DNA of 64,000 nucleotides, from assembly GCF_000024265.1 (NCBI RefSeq), contig NC_013204.1, forward strand, positions 1,600,180 through 1,664,179, given 5' to 3'. This document shows, piece after piece, positions 49,347 to 59,877 of this stretch; position 1 is the first letter of the stretch; each line of letters opens with the position of its first letter. The position numbers and the translations under genes were made by a program. The DNA is from Eggerthella lenta DSM 2243 (GTDB taxonomy: Bacteria; Actinomycetota; Coriobacteriia; Coriobacteriales; Eggerthellaceae). The notes beneath the pieces are model-generated. The model was given only the letters and a program-made list of their open reading frames with translations. It searched no databases and was not told the DNA's origin.

Positions 49347-50309
49347 ATGTCAACCGAACATGCATCCGCCGCTGCGGAGCAGGGGGCTGCAGCGCAGCTC
49401 CCTCCGACGTTCCAGGACGTCATCATGAACCTCCAGCGATACTGGGGGGACCAGGGCTGCGTCGTCTTGCAGCCCTACGACAACGAGGTGGGCGCCGGCA
49501 CCAACGCCCCGGCCACCACGCTGCGCTCGCTTGGCCCCGACACGTGGCGCACCTGCTACGTGCAGGGCAGCCGCCGTCCGACGGACGGCCGCTACGGCGA
49601 GAACCCGAACCGCACCCAGCACTACTTCCAGTTCCAGGTGCTCATGAAGCCCTCGCCCGACAACATCCAGGAGCTGTACCTGGGGTCGTTGCGCGCCATC
49701 GGCATCGACGTGGACGCGCACGACGTGCGCTTCGTCGAGGACGACTGGGAAAGCCCCACGCTGGGCGCCTGGGGGCTGGGCTGGGAAGTGTGGATCGACG
49801 GCATGGAAGTGACGCAGTTCACCTACTTCCAGCAGGTGGGCGGCTTCGAGTGCAACCCCGTGCCGGTGGAGATCGCCTACGGCCTGGAGCGCCTGACGAT
49901 GTACATCCAGGGCGTGGACAGCATGTTCGACATCGTGTGGAGCCGCGGCGCCGACGGCGTGAACTTCACCTACGGCGACGTGTACCTGGAGAACGAGCGC
50001 CAGTACTCGCGCTACAACTTCGAGGTGGCCGACACCGATTTCCTGTTCCAGGAGTTCAACGACCGCGAGGCCGAGTGCCTGCGCACGCTGGAGGCGGGCC
50101 TGCCGCTGCCGGCCTACGACAGCGTGCTGAAGTGCTGCCACGCGTTCAACCTGCTGGACGCGCGCGGCGTGATATCGGCCACCGAGCGCATGGCCTACAT
50201 CCTGCGCGTGCGCACCATCGCCAAGGCGGTGTGCGCCTCGTACATGGAGCACGTGGTGGGCATCAAGCCCGCCGAGGACGACGAAGCAGGGAAGGAGGCC
50301 GGACGATGA
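49347..50309 (+). CDS. glyQ: Glycine-tRNA ligase alpha subunit
   Basis: The catalytic subunit of the alpha2beta2 glycyl-tRNA synthetase. The 320-residue protein has [20 protein letters not shown], then [39 protein letters not shown] and [13 protein letters not shown], typical of GlyQ. The start at 49347 is supported by AAGGAG seven bases upstream; an upstream in-frame Met lacks such a site. A 4-nt overlap couples it to glyS. The C-terminal acidic tail is a small extension. Confidence 0.97.
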   Translation: MSTEHASAAAEQGAAAQLPPTFQDVIMNLQRYWGDQGCVVLQPYDNEVGAGTNAPATTLRSLGPDTWRTCYVQGSRRPTDGRYGENPNRTQHYFQFQVLMKPSPDNIQELYLGSLRAIGIDVDAHDVRFVEDDWESPTLGAWGLGWEVWIDGMEVTQFTYFQQVGGFECNPVPVEIAYGLERLTMYIQGVDSMFDIVWSRGADGVNFTYGDVYLENERQYSRYNFEVADTDFLFQEFNDREAECLRTLEAGLPLPAYDSVLKCCHAFNLLDARGVISATERMAYILRVRTIAKAVCASYMEHVVGIKPAEDDEAGKEAGR

Positions 50310-52396
50310 GCAGCCTGCATACGCTTGCGTTCGAGATCGGCACCGAGGAGATTCCGGCGTTCGACCTGCACCGCGCGACCCTCCAGCTGGAGAAGCTGGT
50401 GCCCGAGGCCCTGGACGCGGTGCGCATCCCGCACGGCGATGTGGCCGTCTACACCACGCCGCGCCGGCTCATCGCCATCGTGGCCGATGTAGCCGACGAG
50501 ACCGAGGCGCTCGAAGAGGTGTTCCGCGGCCCGTCCGTCAAGATCGCCTTCGACGCCGACGGCAACCCGACGAAGGCCGCCACGGGCTTCGCGCGCGGCA
50601 AGGGCGTGGGCGTGGACGCGCTCGAACGCCGCGAGGAGAACGGCGTGGAGTACGTGTTCGCCACGAAGAGCATCGCCGCCCGCGACGTGGCCGAGCTGCT
50701 GCCCGGCGTGCTGGAAGGCGTGATCACGGGCACCTCGTGGCCGAAGTCGTGCCGCTGGGGCACTACGAGCGAGTACTTCTCGCGGCCGGTGCGCTGGCTC
50801 GTGGCGTTGTTGGACGAGCGCGTGATCCCCGTGCGGTTCGCGGGCCTTACGGCCGGCAACCTCACGCGCGGCCATCGCTTCCTAGCCCCCGGGCCGCACG
50901 AGGTGGCCACGGCCGCCGATCTGCTAGGCGTCGTCGAGGCCGCGCACGTGGTGTCGAGCGAGCAGGCGCGCGAGGCGGTCATCCGCGAGGGCGTGGCGCA
51001 GGCCGAGCAGCGCACGGGCGCCCGCGCCGAGCTTCCCGAGAAGACGCTTCTGGAGGTTGTGAACCTCTGCGAGCAGCCCACGGTGCTGGTGGGCACGTTC
51101 GACGAGGAGTTTCTGCGCGTCCCCGAGGAGATCATCGTCGACGCCATGCTCATGCACCAGCGTTACTTCCCGCTGTACGACGCGGACGGCAAGCTGACCA
51201 ACAACTTCATCGTCGTGTCGAACGGCGACCCGGCGCACGCCGACACCATCACGGGCGGCAACGAGCGCGTGGTGCGCGCCCGCCTGTCCGACGCGAAGTT
51301 CTTCTACGAGGAGGATCTCAAGCATCCGCTGGAGACGTACGTCGACCGCCTGGACGAGGTGGTGTTCCAGGAGACGCTGGGCACCATGAAGGAGAAGGCC
51401 GACCGCATCGTGGCCCTGGCGAAGCATCTGGCCGCCGACGCGCAGCTGAGCGAGGCGGACGCCGCCGACGCCGAGCGCGCCGCGTACCTGGCGAAGGCCG
51501 ACCTCGTGACGAACGCCGTGGTGGAGTTCACCAGCGTGCAGGGCGTCATGGGCTCCTACTACGCCGCCGCCTGCGGCGAGAGCGACCAGGTGGCCCGCGC
51601 CATCGCCGACCATTATCGCCCGCGCTTCTCCGGCGACGAGCCTCCCGCGTCGGACGTGGGACGGATCGTGGCCATGGCCGACAAGCTGGACACCGTCTGC
51701 GGCCTGTTCGCCGTGGGCCAGGGTCCCACCGGCTCGTCCGATCCGTTCGCGTTGCGCCGCAGCGCCATCGGCATCGTGGCCATGTTGGAAGCGGGCCTGC
51801 CCGTGTCGTTGGCCGCCGCCATCGATGCGGCGCTCGGCACCTACCAGGATGCCGGAATCGACTTCGACCGCGATGCGATCCGCGCCGAGGTGGCCGACTT
51901 CTTCGTGACGCGCACGAAGGTCATGCTGCGCGACGGCGGCTGCTCTCATGACACTATGGACGCCGTGTTGGCAACCGGCGTGGAGGAGCCTGCGCAGATC
52001 ATCGCCCGCACTTATGTGCTTGAGGCGGAGCGTTTGGGTGCTCCCGAAGCGTTCGACGATTTGGCCACGGCCTACGCCCGTGCGAACAACCTGCGCGACG
52101 CCGATCTGGGCGTCGAGGTAGACGAAGCGCTGCTATCCGACGCCGAGCGCGCGCTTCTGGCCGCCACCGACGAGGCTGCTGCTTGCGTGAAGGAGGCTCT
52201 CGCTGTCGATCATTTCGGTGCCGCCCTCGCCGCCCTCGCGGCGCTGCGCGCGCCCATCGACGCGTTCTTCGAGGACGTGCTCATCATGGACGACGACCTC
52301 GCCCTGCGCGAGAACCGCCTGCGCCTGCTCAACCGTTTCGTCGCCGTGTTCGCCCATGTGGCCGACTTCGGCAAGATGGCCAAGGGCGCGAAGTAG
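50306..52396 (+). CDS. glyS: Glycine-tRNA ligase beta subunit
   Basis: The tRNA-binding partner of GlyQ. It has 696 residues, the usual size. The N-terminus has [20 protein letters not shown] and YTTPRRLI; the middle has [20 protein letters not shown] and [17 protein letters not shown]; then comes QGVMGSYYA with an HD-type segment, and a C-terminal anticodon-binding region ([18 protein letters not shown]-like). It overlaps glyQ by 4 nt and precedes the PPDK regulator by 3 nt. Confidence 0.97.
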   Translation: MSSLHTLAFEIGTEEIPAFDLHRATLQLEKLVPEALDAVRIPHGDVAVYTTPRRLIAIVADVADETEALEEVFRGPSVKIAFDADGNPTKAATGFARGKGVGVDALERREENGVEYVFATKSIAARDVAELLPGVLEGVITGTSWPKSCRWGTTSEYFSRPVRWLVALLDERVIPVRFAGLTAGNLTRGHRFLAPGPHEVATAADLLGVVEAAHVVSSEQAREAVIREGVAQAEQRTGARAELPEKTLLEVVNLCEQPTVLVGTFDEEFLRVPEEIIVDAMLMHQRYFPLYDADGKLTNNFIVVSNGDPAHADTITGGNERVVRARLSDAKFFYEEDLKHPLETYVDRLDEVVFQETLGTMKEKADRIVALAKHLAADAQLSEADAADAERAAYLAKADLVTNAVVEFTSVQGVMGSYYAAACGESDQVARAIADHYRPRFSGDEPPASDVGRIVAMADKLDTVCGLFAVGQGPTGSSDPFALRRSAIGIVAMLEAGLPVSLAAAIDAALGTYQDAGIDFDRDAIRAEVADFFVTRTKVMLRDGGCSHDTMDAVLATGVEEPAQIIARTYVLEAERLGAPEAFDDLATAYARANNLRDADLGVEVDEALLSDAERALLAATDEAAACVKEALAVDHFGAALAALAALRAPIDAFFEDVLIMDDDLALRENRLRLLNRFVAVFAHVADFGKMAKGAK

Positions 52397-52399
52397 CCC

Positions 52400-53290
52400 A
52401 TGGACGAATTCATCGCCTACGGAAGCTCCACCGAGTTGCCCACGATCCACGTGATCAGCGACTCGGTGGGTCTGACGGCCCAGGCGGTGGCCCGTGCGGC
52501 CGCCGCCCAGTTCGGCGTCACGAACCCCGTCATCGAGGTGCTGCCGAAGGTGCGCACGTTCGAGGAGATCAAGGAGTTCATCGACGAGCACAGCGCCGTG
52601 CACAAGCGCAACACCGGCGATGGGCGCATGCTCGTGTTCTACACGCTCGTCGACCGCGACCTCTCGCGCCAACTGGCCGAATACGCCGGCGGTCGCGATG
52701 ACATCGTGGCGGTCGACCTCGTGACGGACGCCATCGGCGCCATCGCGCACATGACGGGCAAGCAGCCGTCCACGAAGCCGGGCGGCCTGCACGTTGCCGA
52801 CCAGTACTACTTCCGGCGCATCGAGGCCATCGAGTTCACCATCGCCCACGACGACGGCCGCAACCCGCAGGAGCTCCACCAGGCCGACATCGTGCTTCTG
52901 GGCGTGTCGCGCTCGTCGAAGACGCCCACGTCCATCTACCTGTCGCAGCAGGGCTACAAAGTGGCGAACATCCCCCTCGATCCCACCACCGAGCCTCCGG
53001 CGGAGCTCGAGCAGGTCGACCGCACGCGGCTGTTCGGATTGATGACGACGCCCGAGGTGCTCATCGGCATTCGGCAGCGCCGTTTGGGGCGCGCGAGTGC
53101 CGTCGCTTCGCGCTATGCCGATCCCGAATACGTGTACCGGGACTTGGAGGACGCCCGCGCGCTCATGCGCAAACTGGGCTGTATTGTCATCCACACCGAA
53201 AATCGTGCCGTTGAGGAAACGGCGCAGGAAATTTTGCGCTACTATGAGCGAGCCCATCCTCCATCAGCTGATATGATAGGGTCAGCCTGA
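52400..53290 (+). CDS. Pyruvate, phosphate dikinase regulatory protein (DUF299)
   Basis: A bifunctional kinase/phosphorylase that uses ADP to inactivate, and phosphate to reactivate, pyruvate phosphate dikinase or PEP synthase. The 296-residue protein has IHVISDSVGLTAQAVARAAA at the N-terminus and the P-loop GVSRSSKTPTS at residues 168-178, then YLSQQGYKVANIPL. Because ppdK is the next gene and no PEP synthase is present here, PPDK is the likely target. It is tightly linked to glyS by a 3-nt gap. Confidence 0.94.
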   Translation: MDEFIAYGSSTELPTIHVISDSVGLTAQAVARAAAAQFGVTNPVIEVLPKVRTFEEIKEFIDEHSAVHKRNTGDGRMLVFYTLVDRDLSRQLAEYAGGRDDIVAVDLVTDAIGAIAHMTGKQPSTKPGGLHVADQYYFRRIEAIEFTIAHDDGRNPQELHQADIVLLGVSRSSKTPTSIYLSQQGYKVANIPLDPTTEPPAELEQVDRTRLFGLMTTPEVLIGIRQRRLGRASAVASRYADPEYVYRDLEDARALMRKLGCIVIHTENRAVEETAQEILRYYERAHPPSADMIGSA

Positions 53291-53349
53291 GACTAGGGTT
53301 CCCAATGTATAGGTAGGTAAAGTCGGTACGTCGGGTTAAGGAGAAAAAG

Positions 53350-56088
53350 GTGACTGAAGAAGTCAAGCGAGTGTATGCGTTCGGCAAGGACGCGCAGGGC
53401 AACAACGTAACTGAGGGCAACACCAGCATGAAGGCGATCCTCGGCGGCAAGGGCGCGAACCTCGCCGAGATGGCCAACATCGGGCTGCCCGTGCCTCCCG
53501 GATTCACCATCACGTGCCAGACCTGCATGGAGTACGCCAATGCGGGCAACGCGTGGCCCGAAGGCGCGCTCGGCACCATCCAGGAGTATCGCGAGGATCT
53601 CGAAGCCCGCATGGGCAAGAAGATCGGCGATGCGGAGGACCCGCTGCTCGTGTCCGTGCGTTCCGGCGCCCCCATGTCCATGCCGGGCATGATGGACACC
53701 GTCCTCAACCTCGGCCTGAACGATCAGTCCATCAACGGGTTGATCAAGCAGACCGATAACCCGCGCTTCGCCTGGGATTCCTACCGTCGCTTCATCCAGA
53801 TGTTCTCCAACGTGGTCATGAACCTCGACGGCGACCTGTTCGAGAACGCCATCACGGCTATGAAGCACGCTCGCGGCGCGGCGTCCGACACCGATCTCAC
53901 CGCCGAGGACCTGCAGGAGCTCGTGGCCGAGTTCAAGCAGATCTTCGCCGAGAACGTGGATGCAGCGGCGTATCCGAGCCTCGTCGTGGACGGTGCCGTG
54001 CAGTTCCCGCAGGATCCCAGCGTGCAGCTGCAGCTGGCCATCGAGGCCGTCTTCGGCAGCTGGAACAACCCGCGCGCCACGCTGTACCGCAAGCAGAACA
54101 AGATCGCCGACGATCTGGGCACCGCCGTCAACGTGCAGTCCATGGTGTTCGGCAACAAGGGCAACACCTCTGCCACGGGCGTCGCGTTCACGCGCAACCC
54201 CGCCAACGGCGAGAAGGAGTTCTACGGCGACTACCTGGTGAACGCCCAGGGCGAGGACGTCGTGGCCGGCATCCGCAACACCTCGCCGATCGCCGAGCTC
54301 AAGGACGTGGACGGTCTGGAAGAGGCCGGCCGCGAGCTCGAAGAGGTGTTCGTCACCCTCGAGAACCACTTCCGCGACATGTGCGACATCGAGTTCACCA
54401 TCGAGCAGGGCAAGCTGTGGATGCTGCAGACCCGCGTGGGCAAGCGTACCGCCGCCGCCGCGCTGCACATCGCCATCGAGATGGAGAAGGAGGGCCTCAT
54501 CTCGAAGGAGGAGGCCGTCATGCGCGTCGATCCCGAGCAGCTCGACCAGCTGTTGCACCCGCAGTTCGACAAGAACGCCTCCTACGACGTTGTCGCCAAG
54601 GGCCTGAACGCCTCCCCCGGCGCCGCCGTGGGCGAAGCCGTGTTCTCCGCCGCCGACGCGGTGGCCGTGGCCGAGGCGGGCCGCAAGTGCGTGCTCGTGC
54701 GCTGGGAGACGAACCCCGACGACCTCGCCGGCATGATCGCCGCCGAGGGCATCCTCACCTCGCACGGCGGCAAGACGTCGCACGCGGCCGTCATCGCCCG
54801 CGGCATGGGCGCCCCGTGCGTCTGCGGCGTGGAGGCGCTGCGCATCGACGCCGAGAAGAAGCAGGCCAGCGTCGTGGGCACCGACATCGTCATCAAGGAA
54901 GGCGACATGATCTCCATCGACGGCACCACCGGCTCCGTGGTGCTGGGCGCGGTCGAGCTCGTGCTGCCCGAGATGACGGGCGACCTCGACACCATCCTCG
55001 AGTGGGCCGACGAGTTCCGCACGCTGGGCGTGCGCGCCAACGCCGACAACCCCGAGGACGCCGAGCTGTCCCGCGGCTTCGGCGCCGAGGGCATCGGACT
55101 GTGCCGCACCGAGCACATGTTCCTGGGCGACCGCAAGCAGATCATCCAGACCTTCATCCTCAACGAGGATCCGGCCGTGCGCGAGAAGGCCGTGGGCGAG
55201 CTCTTGGCTGCCCAGACGGGCGACTTCCTGGGCATGTTCCGCGCCATGGACGGGCTGCCGGTCATCGTGCGCCTGCTCGACCCGCCGCTGCACGAGTTCC
55301 TGGAGAGCCCCCGCGCGCTCGACGTGGAGATCGCCAAGCTCGAGGCCGCGGGCGGCGATAAGGCGCTCATCGCCGAGAAGCGCATGCTCATGGAGCAGAT
55401 CGACGGCATGAGCGAGGCGAACCCGATGCTGGGCCTGCGCGGCTGCCGCCTGGGCATCGTGTACCCCATCCTGCCGGTCATGCAGGTGCGCGCCATCGCC
55501 ACCGCCTGCGCCGAGCTGCAGAAAGAGGGCTTGAACCCGAAGCCCGAGATCATGATCCCGCTCGTGTCCGTGGTGGCCGAGCTCGAGAAGCTGCGCAAGG
55601 TCGCCGAGGACACTATCGCCGAAGTCGCCGCCGAGCAGGGCGTCGAGCTTGACATCCCCGTGGGCACGATGATCGAGCTGCCGCGCGCTGCCGTCACGGC
55701 CGACGAAATCGGCGCGGTTGCCGACTTCTTCAGCTTCGGCACGAACGACCTGACCCAGACGACGTTTGGCTTCAGCCGCGACGACGTGGAGGCCGAGTTC
55801 GTCCCGCAGTACCTGGCCGAGCGCCTGCTGCCCTACAACCCCTTCGCCACCATCGATCCGGGCGTGGCGAAGCTCGTGGAGATGGGCGTCGAGCTGGGCC
55901 ACAAGGGCAACCCCGACCTCGTCTGCGGCGTGTGCGGCGAGCACGGCGGCGATCCCGATTCCGTGAAGACGTTCCACACGATCGGCCTCGACTACGTCAG
56001 CTGCTCCCCGTACCGCGTGCCGCTGGCCCGTCTGGCCGCCGGTCAGGCCGCCCTGGCCGAGAAGATGGGCGACGGCCGCGACAAGTAG
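53350..56088 (+). CDS. ppdK: Pyruvate, phosphate dikinase
   Basis: PPDK interconverts pyruvate, ATP and phosphate with PEP, AMP and pyrophosphate, important in anaerobes for gluconeogenesis or energy-saving glycolysis. The 912-residue protein has the three domains in order: ATP-grasp (LGGKGANLAEMANIGLPVPP, SVRSGAPMSMPGMMDTVLNL), the swivelling phosphohistidine domain with His478 in GGKTSHAAVIARGMGAPC, and the PEP/pyruvate TIM barrel (LRGCRLGI, SFGTNDLTQTTFG, GVCGEHGGD). The start is a GTG at 53350 after AAGGAGAAAAA. The regulatory protein is encoded just upstream. A strong terminator follows. Confidence 0.97.
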   Translation: MTEEVKRVYAFGKDAQGNNVTEGNTSMKAILGGKGANLAEMANIGLPVPPGFTITCQTCMEYANAGNAWPEGALGTIQEYREDLEARMGKKIGDAEDPLLVSVRSGAPMSMPGMMDTVLNLGLNDQSINGLIKQTDNPRFAWDSYRRFIQMFSNVVMNLDGDLFENAITAMKHARGAASDTDLTAEDLQELVAEFKQIFAENVDAAAYPSLVVDGAVQFPQDPSVQLQLAIEAVFGSWNNPRATLYRKQNKIADDLGTAVNVQSMVFGNKGNTSATGVAFTRNPANGEKEFYGDYLVNAQGEDVVAGIRNTSPIAELKDVDGLEEAGRELEEVFVTLENHFRDMCDIEFTIEQGKLWMLQTRVGKRTAAAALHIAIEMEKEGLISKEEAVMRVDPEQLDQLLHPQFDKNASYDVVAKGLNASPGAAVGEAVFSAADAVAVAEAGRKCVLVRWETNPDDLAGMIAAEGILTSHGGKTSHAAVIARGMGAPCVCGVEALRIDAEKKQASVVGTDIVIKEGDMISIDGTTGSVVLGAVELVLPEMTGDLDTILEWADEFRTLGVRANADNPEDAELSRGFGAEGIGLCRTEHMFLGDRKQIIQTFILNEDPAVREKAVGELLAAQTGDFLGMFRAMDGLPVIVRLLDPPLHEFLESPRALDVEIAKLEAAGGDKALIAEKRMLMEQIDGMSEANPMLGLRGCRLGIVYPILPVMQVRAIATACAELQKEGLNPKPEIMIPLVSVVAELEKLRKVAEDTIAEVAAEQGVELDIPVGTMIELPRAAVTADEIGAVADFFSFGTNDLTQTTFGFSRDDVEAEFVPQYLAERLLPYNPFATIDPGVAKLVEMGVELGHKGNPDLVCGVCGEHGGDPDSVKTFHTIGLDYVSCSPYRVPLARLAAGQAALAEKMGDGRDK

Positions 56089-56114
56089 CCTCCGTCCGAG
56101 ACCTCGCATGATCG

Positions 56115-56145
56115 AAGGGCCCGCAGCATCGCGCTGCGGGCCCTT
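56115..56145 (+). terminator. Terminator after ppdK
   Basis: AAGGGCCCGCAGC (56115-56127), loop ATCGC, then GCTGCGGGCCCTT (56133-56145): a perfect 13-bp stem ending in TTT. It ends the glyQ-glyS-regulator-ppdK transcript. Confidence 0.85.
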
Positions 56146-56205
56146 TCGCGTTCGGCGTCGAGTTGCGAGTGCGACGGGACGCGAAACCTTCAGTGAGAGG
56201 GTGCG

Positions 56206-56239
56206 AAAAGGGCTCCATCTTGTTGACGGAGCCCTTTTT
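56206..56239. terminator. Bidirectional terminator between ppdK and the flavin reductase
   Basis: AAAAGGGCTCC (56206-56216) pairs with GGAGCCCTTTT (56228-56238), with five T on the plus strand and an A run on the left. It acts mainly for the minus-strand reductase gene whose stop is at 56315. Confidence 0.85.
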
Positions 56240-56314
56240 GAAAGCTTGGACAGCTTGTTTCAAACTGTATGCTGCAAAACAGGTCGCGCGATGTGCCGGC
56301 TCTGTTGGGAGCAG

Positions 56315-58126
56315 CTAGACCGTCTCAAGGTACTTGGCAACGCTCTTGCCCGCTTCGCGGCCCAACACGATGGCCATGCCGAGGCTTACGCCGGGCGTGG
56401 GGGTGATGTATTCCACGCCGAAACGACGACCGCAATCGTTGCCGGAAACGTACAGGCCGGGAATCGGCTCGAAGTTGGCATCGAGGGCGTTCTGCTCTGC
56501 GTTGGTGATGATTCCGCCGCAGGTGCTCATGATCTCGCCAAGTCCCGGATTGCCCGCGAGCGCGTAGAACGGACCATCCTTGACGGGGAAGAGCACTTCC
56601 GCGTAGCGACCGAAATCCTCGTCGATGCCGTATTCGCAGAACTTGTTGTACTTCTCGATTTCCGCGACGAACGTCTCGACAGCATCGCCTTCGAGCCCGA
56701 GCTGCTTCGCCAGGCCCTCCAGCGTGTCGTCCGCGATGAATTCCGGTGCTGCGAACATCGCTCCAGCCTGGTTGTCCTCCTTGGAGGATTCGGGCTCGAC
56801 CCAGGTTCCCTTGAACTTCTGATAAGCCTTGTCCATGCCTGTTTTTAGCTCTTCGATCGCGGACGTTGTCGGGCTGAACATGCCGTGTTGCGGCACGGTG
56901 TACTGGCGGTACTCGGGGAAGTTCGAATCGAACACGCAGGAGATGGGCTCTCGGGGCAGATACACGTTCGGCACGCCGCGCTGCTCGACAACGGGGTAGA
57001 ACTCGTTCATGAAGCGCTTGCCATCGGAGCGGACCCATACAGCTTGAGGGAAGTTGTTCATAGAAGTGGGTGCTTGGATGTGCTTGGCGTTCATGCCGGG
57101 GATGATGCTCTCCAAATGAGCTCCCGCCCAATGAGCCATCTTGATGCCGTCGCCTTGATACTGCCAATTCGAGGCGTCCCCGACGAACCTTTCATTGCCG
57201 AAGGCATCTTTCCAAGCTTCTCCCTCGATCATGTTGTTCTTGATGTCGGGCATCAGGTCGTTGAGCATTTCCTCGTTGTAGGCGAAGCCGCCCGTGGCCA
57301 CCACCACGGCCTTGCAGCTGAACTTGAGGTACGACCCGTCGGCCCGGTTCTCGGCGATGACGCCGGACACCTTGCCATTGTCCTGCAGGATCTGCAGTCC
57401 CCGCGTGTTGAAGAAGAACTCCGCTCCTGCGGCTTTCGCCTTTTCGCGGTTGTATCCCTGGATCTTGGTCTGATTACACTCTTCCGCATATGCGGATATG
57501 ACGCCGGGGTAGAACTTGATGGGTCCGATATTGGGCAGCAGGTGCGGCCATGTTTCGCCTGCTGCGGGGGATCCGCTATGGCTCAAGGTGGCGATGTCCG
57601 AATCGGTCAGGCTGTCGTAGTACCAATCGATGTTATCGCCCATGTTCTGGCAGTACCTCATGATGAGCCCGGGGTTGCCCTGGTTGCCGATCATGGTCAT
57701 CCAATTCTGGTAGTACTCGACCGGGTCGACATCATGGTACTGGTTGCCTTCGGTGATCTTGTTGACAAGGTTCGAGTTGACGCCACAGCTCTCGTTGCCC
57801 GTTGCCATGTACGTTTCTTCGGGTTGGAACTCGAGAAGGGCGACCCGGTAACCCTGCTCGGACAGCTCTCGGCACGAGGTTACGCCCGCGTACCCATGGC
57901 CCACCACGACCGCATCGTAATCACCGGCTTCGCTTGCTTGCGCGGAGTAATCTTGCGGCGTCCGCCAAGAGATTGCGCCCTCCGTCGCGCTGCCGTCGGA
58001 TACGTTCTTCTCATCGGACTTGTCGCTGTCCGTTTTTCCGTTCGGCGAGCACGCCGCCAAGAAACCCGCTCCTACGGTTCCTACGCCAGCAAGCGCTGCG
58101 CCTTTGATGAAACTACGCCTATCCAT
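56315..58126 (-). CDS. Tat-exported FAD-dependent reductase (fumarate/urocanate reductase-like)
   Basis: A 603-residue protein with a twin-arginine signal (DRRSFIKGAA) that ends in a lipobox-like LAAC at Cys26, so it may be a Tat lipoprotein. The FAD-binding Rossmann motif is VVVGHGYAGVTSCREL (about 72), followed by GGFAYNEEML and the C-terminal FAD segment CGGIITNAEQNAL ... IPGLYVSGNDCG. There is no CxxCH heme motif, so it would need a separate electron donor. Eggerthella genomes hold many such reductases for respiring organic acceptors. The acceptor here is unknown. The upstream LuxR gene is its probable regulator. Confidence 0.87.
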   Translation of the reverse strand: MDRRSFIKGAALAGVGTVGAGFLAACSPNGKTDSDKSDEKNVSDGSATEGAISWRTPQDYSAQASEAGDYDAVVVGHGYAGVTSCRELSEQGYRVALLEFQPEETYMATGNESCGVNSNLVNKITEGNQYHDVDPVEYYQNWMTMIGNQGNPGLIMRYCQNMGDNIDWYYDSLTDSDIATLSHSGSPAAGETWPHLLPNIGPIKFYPGVISAYAEECNQTKIQGYNREKAKAAGAEFFFNTRGLQILQDNGKVSGVIAENRADGSYLKFSCKAVVVATGGFAYNEEMLNDLMPDIKNNMIEGEAWKDAFGNERFVGDASNWQYQGDGIKMAHWAGAHLESIIPGMNAKHIQAPTSMNNFPQAVWVRSDGKRFMNEFYPVVEQRGVPNVYLPREPISCVFDSNFPEYRQYTVPQHGMFSPTTSAIEELKTGMDKAYQKFKGTWVEPESSKEDNQAGAMFAAPEFIADDTLEGLAKQLGLEGDAVETFVAEIEKYNKFCEYGIDEDFGRYAEVLFPVKDGPFYALAGNPGLGEIMSTCGGIITNAEQNALDANFEPIPGLYVSGNDCGRRFGVEYITPTPGVSLGMAIVLGREAGKSVAKYLETV

Positions 58127-58384
58127 CCCTCTCTCCGTTCATCTCAACAGCTAACACGAAAGATGCTGCCGGTCGGTTTGCCTTCAAGCCGGGCAGCAAG
58201 GCAAAGACTACGCAAACCGCTTCTTTTTCGGAATCGCGATATTGAGGGAATTGGGAAAAGAGTCCTTGCAAAGCGCCTGGAAAGCATCGCGGTTTTTGGG
58301 GAATTACGCAAAACACGAGGTGAAACGCTTATGGCGTTCGCCGGTTCGCCGGAGCGAAGCTGCTTGGGCGACGAGTCTCCGGTT

Positions 58385-59821
58385 TTAGAAATCCGTCATC
58401 GAAGACGGCTCGTTCTCGTTTTCTATAAGCTGCAGAAGGTCCTCGCGCGAGTGGATGTCCAGCTTTTTGTAGATGCTCTTGATATGGGAGCGGACGGTGG
58501 AGTCGGACAAGAACATCTTCTTTGCGACGTAGGCGGGGGAGTAGCCGCGCCCTAGGAACAAGAGCACCTCTCTCTCGCGTTTCGACAGGCCGCCCTTGTC
58601 GGCAACCCGATTGCAGCATGTTTCCAAGTCCGACAGCAGGTTCGGCTTGTTCGCCTGCTGCGAAGGGAGGTACATTGTTTTCCACGAGCGTATATTGGGC
58701 ACCAGAACCAACGAGATGAAGTACAGGGTGGAAAGCGCAAGCAATACTGCTTCCTCGTTCCCGCTGATGCCCGCAAGATCGCCGAAATGCAAGCCGATGA
58801 TCGAAACCAAGCAAAAAGCGGAGATCGAGCTACCGAAGATCAGAGGCACCGAGAACTCTTGCGCGTGCGCGATCGCGCAGAACGAGGCCAGCGCAAGCAC
58901 CCCTATAGCGCCGAAGAACACGTAAATGCCGATCATGCCGATGCTGTGCACCGCATGACCTGTGGGGAAGCTGCTGAGAAACAACAATATGGCGGCGAAG
59001 ATGGGCAGGTATATTTGGAACACGAACGGCAAAAGAGGCTTGTCCGACTTCCTAAGCCATAAAGGCAGAACCGAGACGACGGCGAGGATCGTGCCGATGC
59101 TTTCGGCGTACATGTTGCCGAAAACCGCGATCTTGCGTACCGCCATCGTCAAGGCGAACAGCAAAAAACCCACGAACGGACCGAGGGCGACCGAGAAGAA
59201 GGAGTGGAACACGGTGGAATCTTGGCTTTTCGCATCGCGTTGCACGTTCAGCAGGCGAACGAACTCGCCGTGCGTAGAGCGGATCAGCAGGGGCACGAGT
59301 CCGAGAATGCTGAGCAGAAGAAAGCTCGCGACCCCGGTTTCGGGACCCATGTAAACGAATCCCGTATTGATGAGCGCGCAGATGGCCAGCAGGACGCTCA
59401 GGCGAATGAGGGCTTCCCGGAACGTGAGGGTGGAGAATACGCTTCCCCAAGCGATGCAAAGGAGCAAGGTCGTCGTTCCGCAGAGCGTTCCTCCGAGCAA
59501 GGAGCACAATTCGACCGGAACTCCGGGGAGAAGAAGGGAAGCGAAGAGCAGGAAAAGCCCCGTCAGGTAGAGAAGCGCGACGATCGTCATTCGAAGAGGA
59601 GTTAGGAATGTTATCCGACTTGGTTCTTTCGCGCACAGCGCGATGCACGCGGCTGCCATGCCGGCGACCATGGCGCTCGCCAACGTGGAGTGGACGAAAT
59701 ACGGCATGGCCAAGTCGAAGCCTGCCAAGTCGGGGCTGAATATCATGTTCGGGGAGTAGAGTGGCAAGGTTGCGAAAAAGGCTACGAAACAAACTTGTTC
59801 GAATGCGGATGGCTGGCTCAT
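58385..59821 (-). CDS. LuxR-type regulator with about 12 membrane helices
   Basis: A 478-residue protein from the ATG at 59821 (AGAAGGATT upstream). Residues about 15-395 form roughly 12 membrane helices. Residues about 410-470 are a LuxR-type helix-turn-helix: GGLSKREREVLLFLGRGYSP, then YVAKKMFLSDSTVRSHIKSI and YKKLDIHSREDLLQLI. This membrane-bound LuxR architecture is typical of Eggerthellaceae and is usually found next to flavin-dependent respiratory reductases, as here. It probably senses the substrate in or at the membrane and controls the reductase 258 nt downstream. That gap holds no other gene. Confidence 0.9.
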   Translation of the reverse strand: MSQPSAFEQVCFVAFFATLPLYSPNMIFSPDLAGFDLAMPYFVHSTLASAMVAGMAAACIALCAKEPSRITFLTPLRMTIVALLYLTGLFLLFASLLLPGVPVELCSLLGGTLCGTTTLLLCIAWGSVFSTLTFREALIRLSVLLAICALINTGFVYMGPETGVASFLLLSILGLVPLLIRSTHGEFVRLLNVQRDAKSQDSTVFHSFFSVALGPFVGFLLFALTMAVRKIAVFGNMYAESIGTILAVVSVLPLWLRKSDKPLLPFVFQIYLPIFAAILLFLSSFPTGHAVHSIGMIGIYVFFGAIGVLALASFCAIAHAQEFSVPLIFGSSISAFCLVSIIGLHFGDLAGISGNEEAVLLALSTLYFISLVLVPNIRSWKTMYLPSQQANKPNLLSDLETCCNRVADKGGLSKREREVLLFLGRGYSPAYVAKKMFLSDSTVRSHIKSIYKKLDIHSREDLLQLIENENEPSSMTDF

Positions 59822-59877
59822 GTCGAATCCTTCTCGCTTGTACCTATCTGCCAAGTGCATGGATCTTCGCGCTCCGG

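Noticed and set aside
58127-58384. Hidden gene or clear promoter in the gap between the reductase and LuxR genes
   Set aside because: Several TTGCAA- and CAATAT-like hexamers occur on the minus strand, but none has acceptable spacing, and no frame has a ribosome site.
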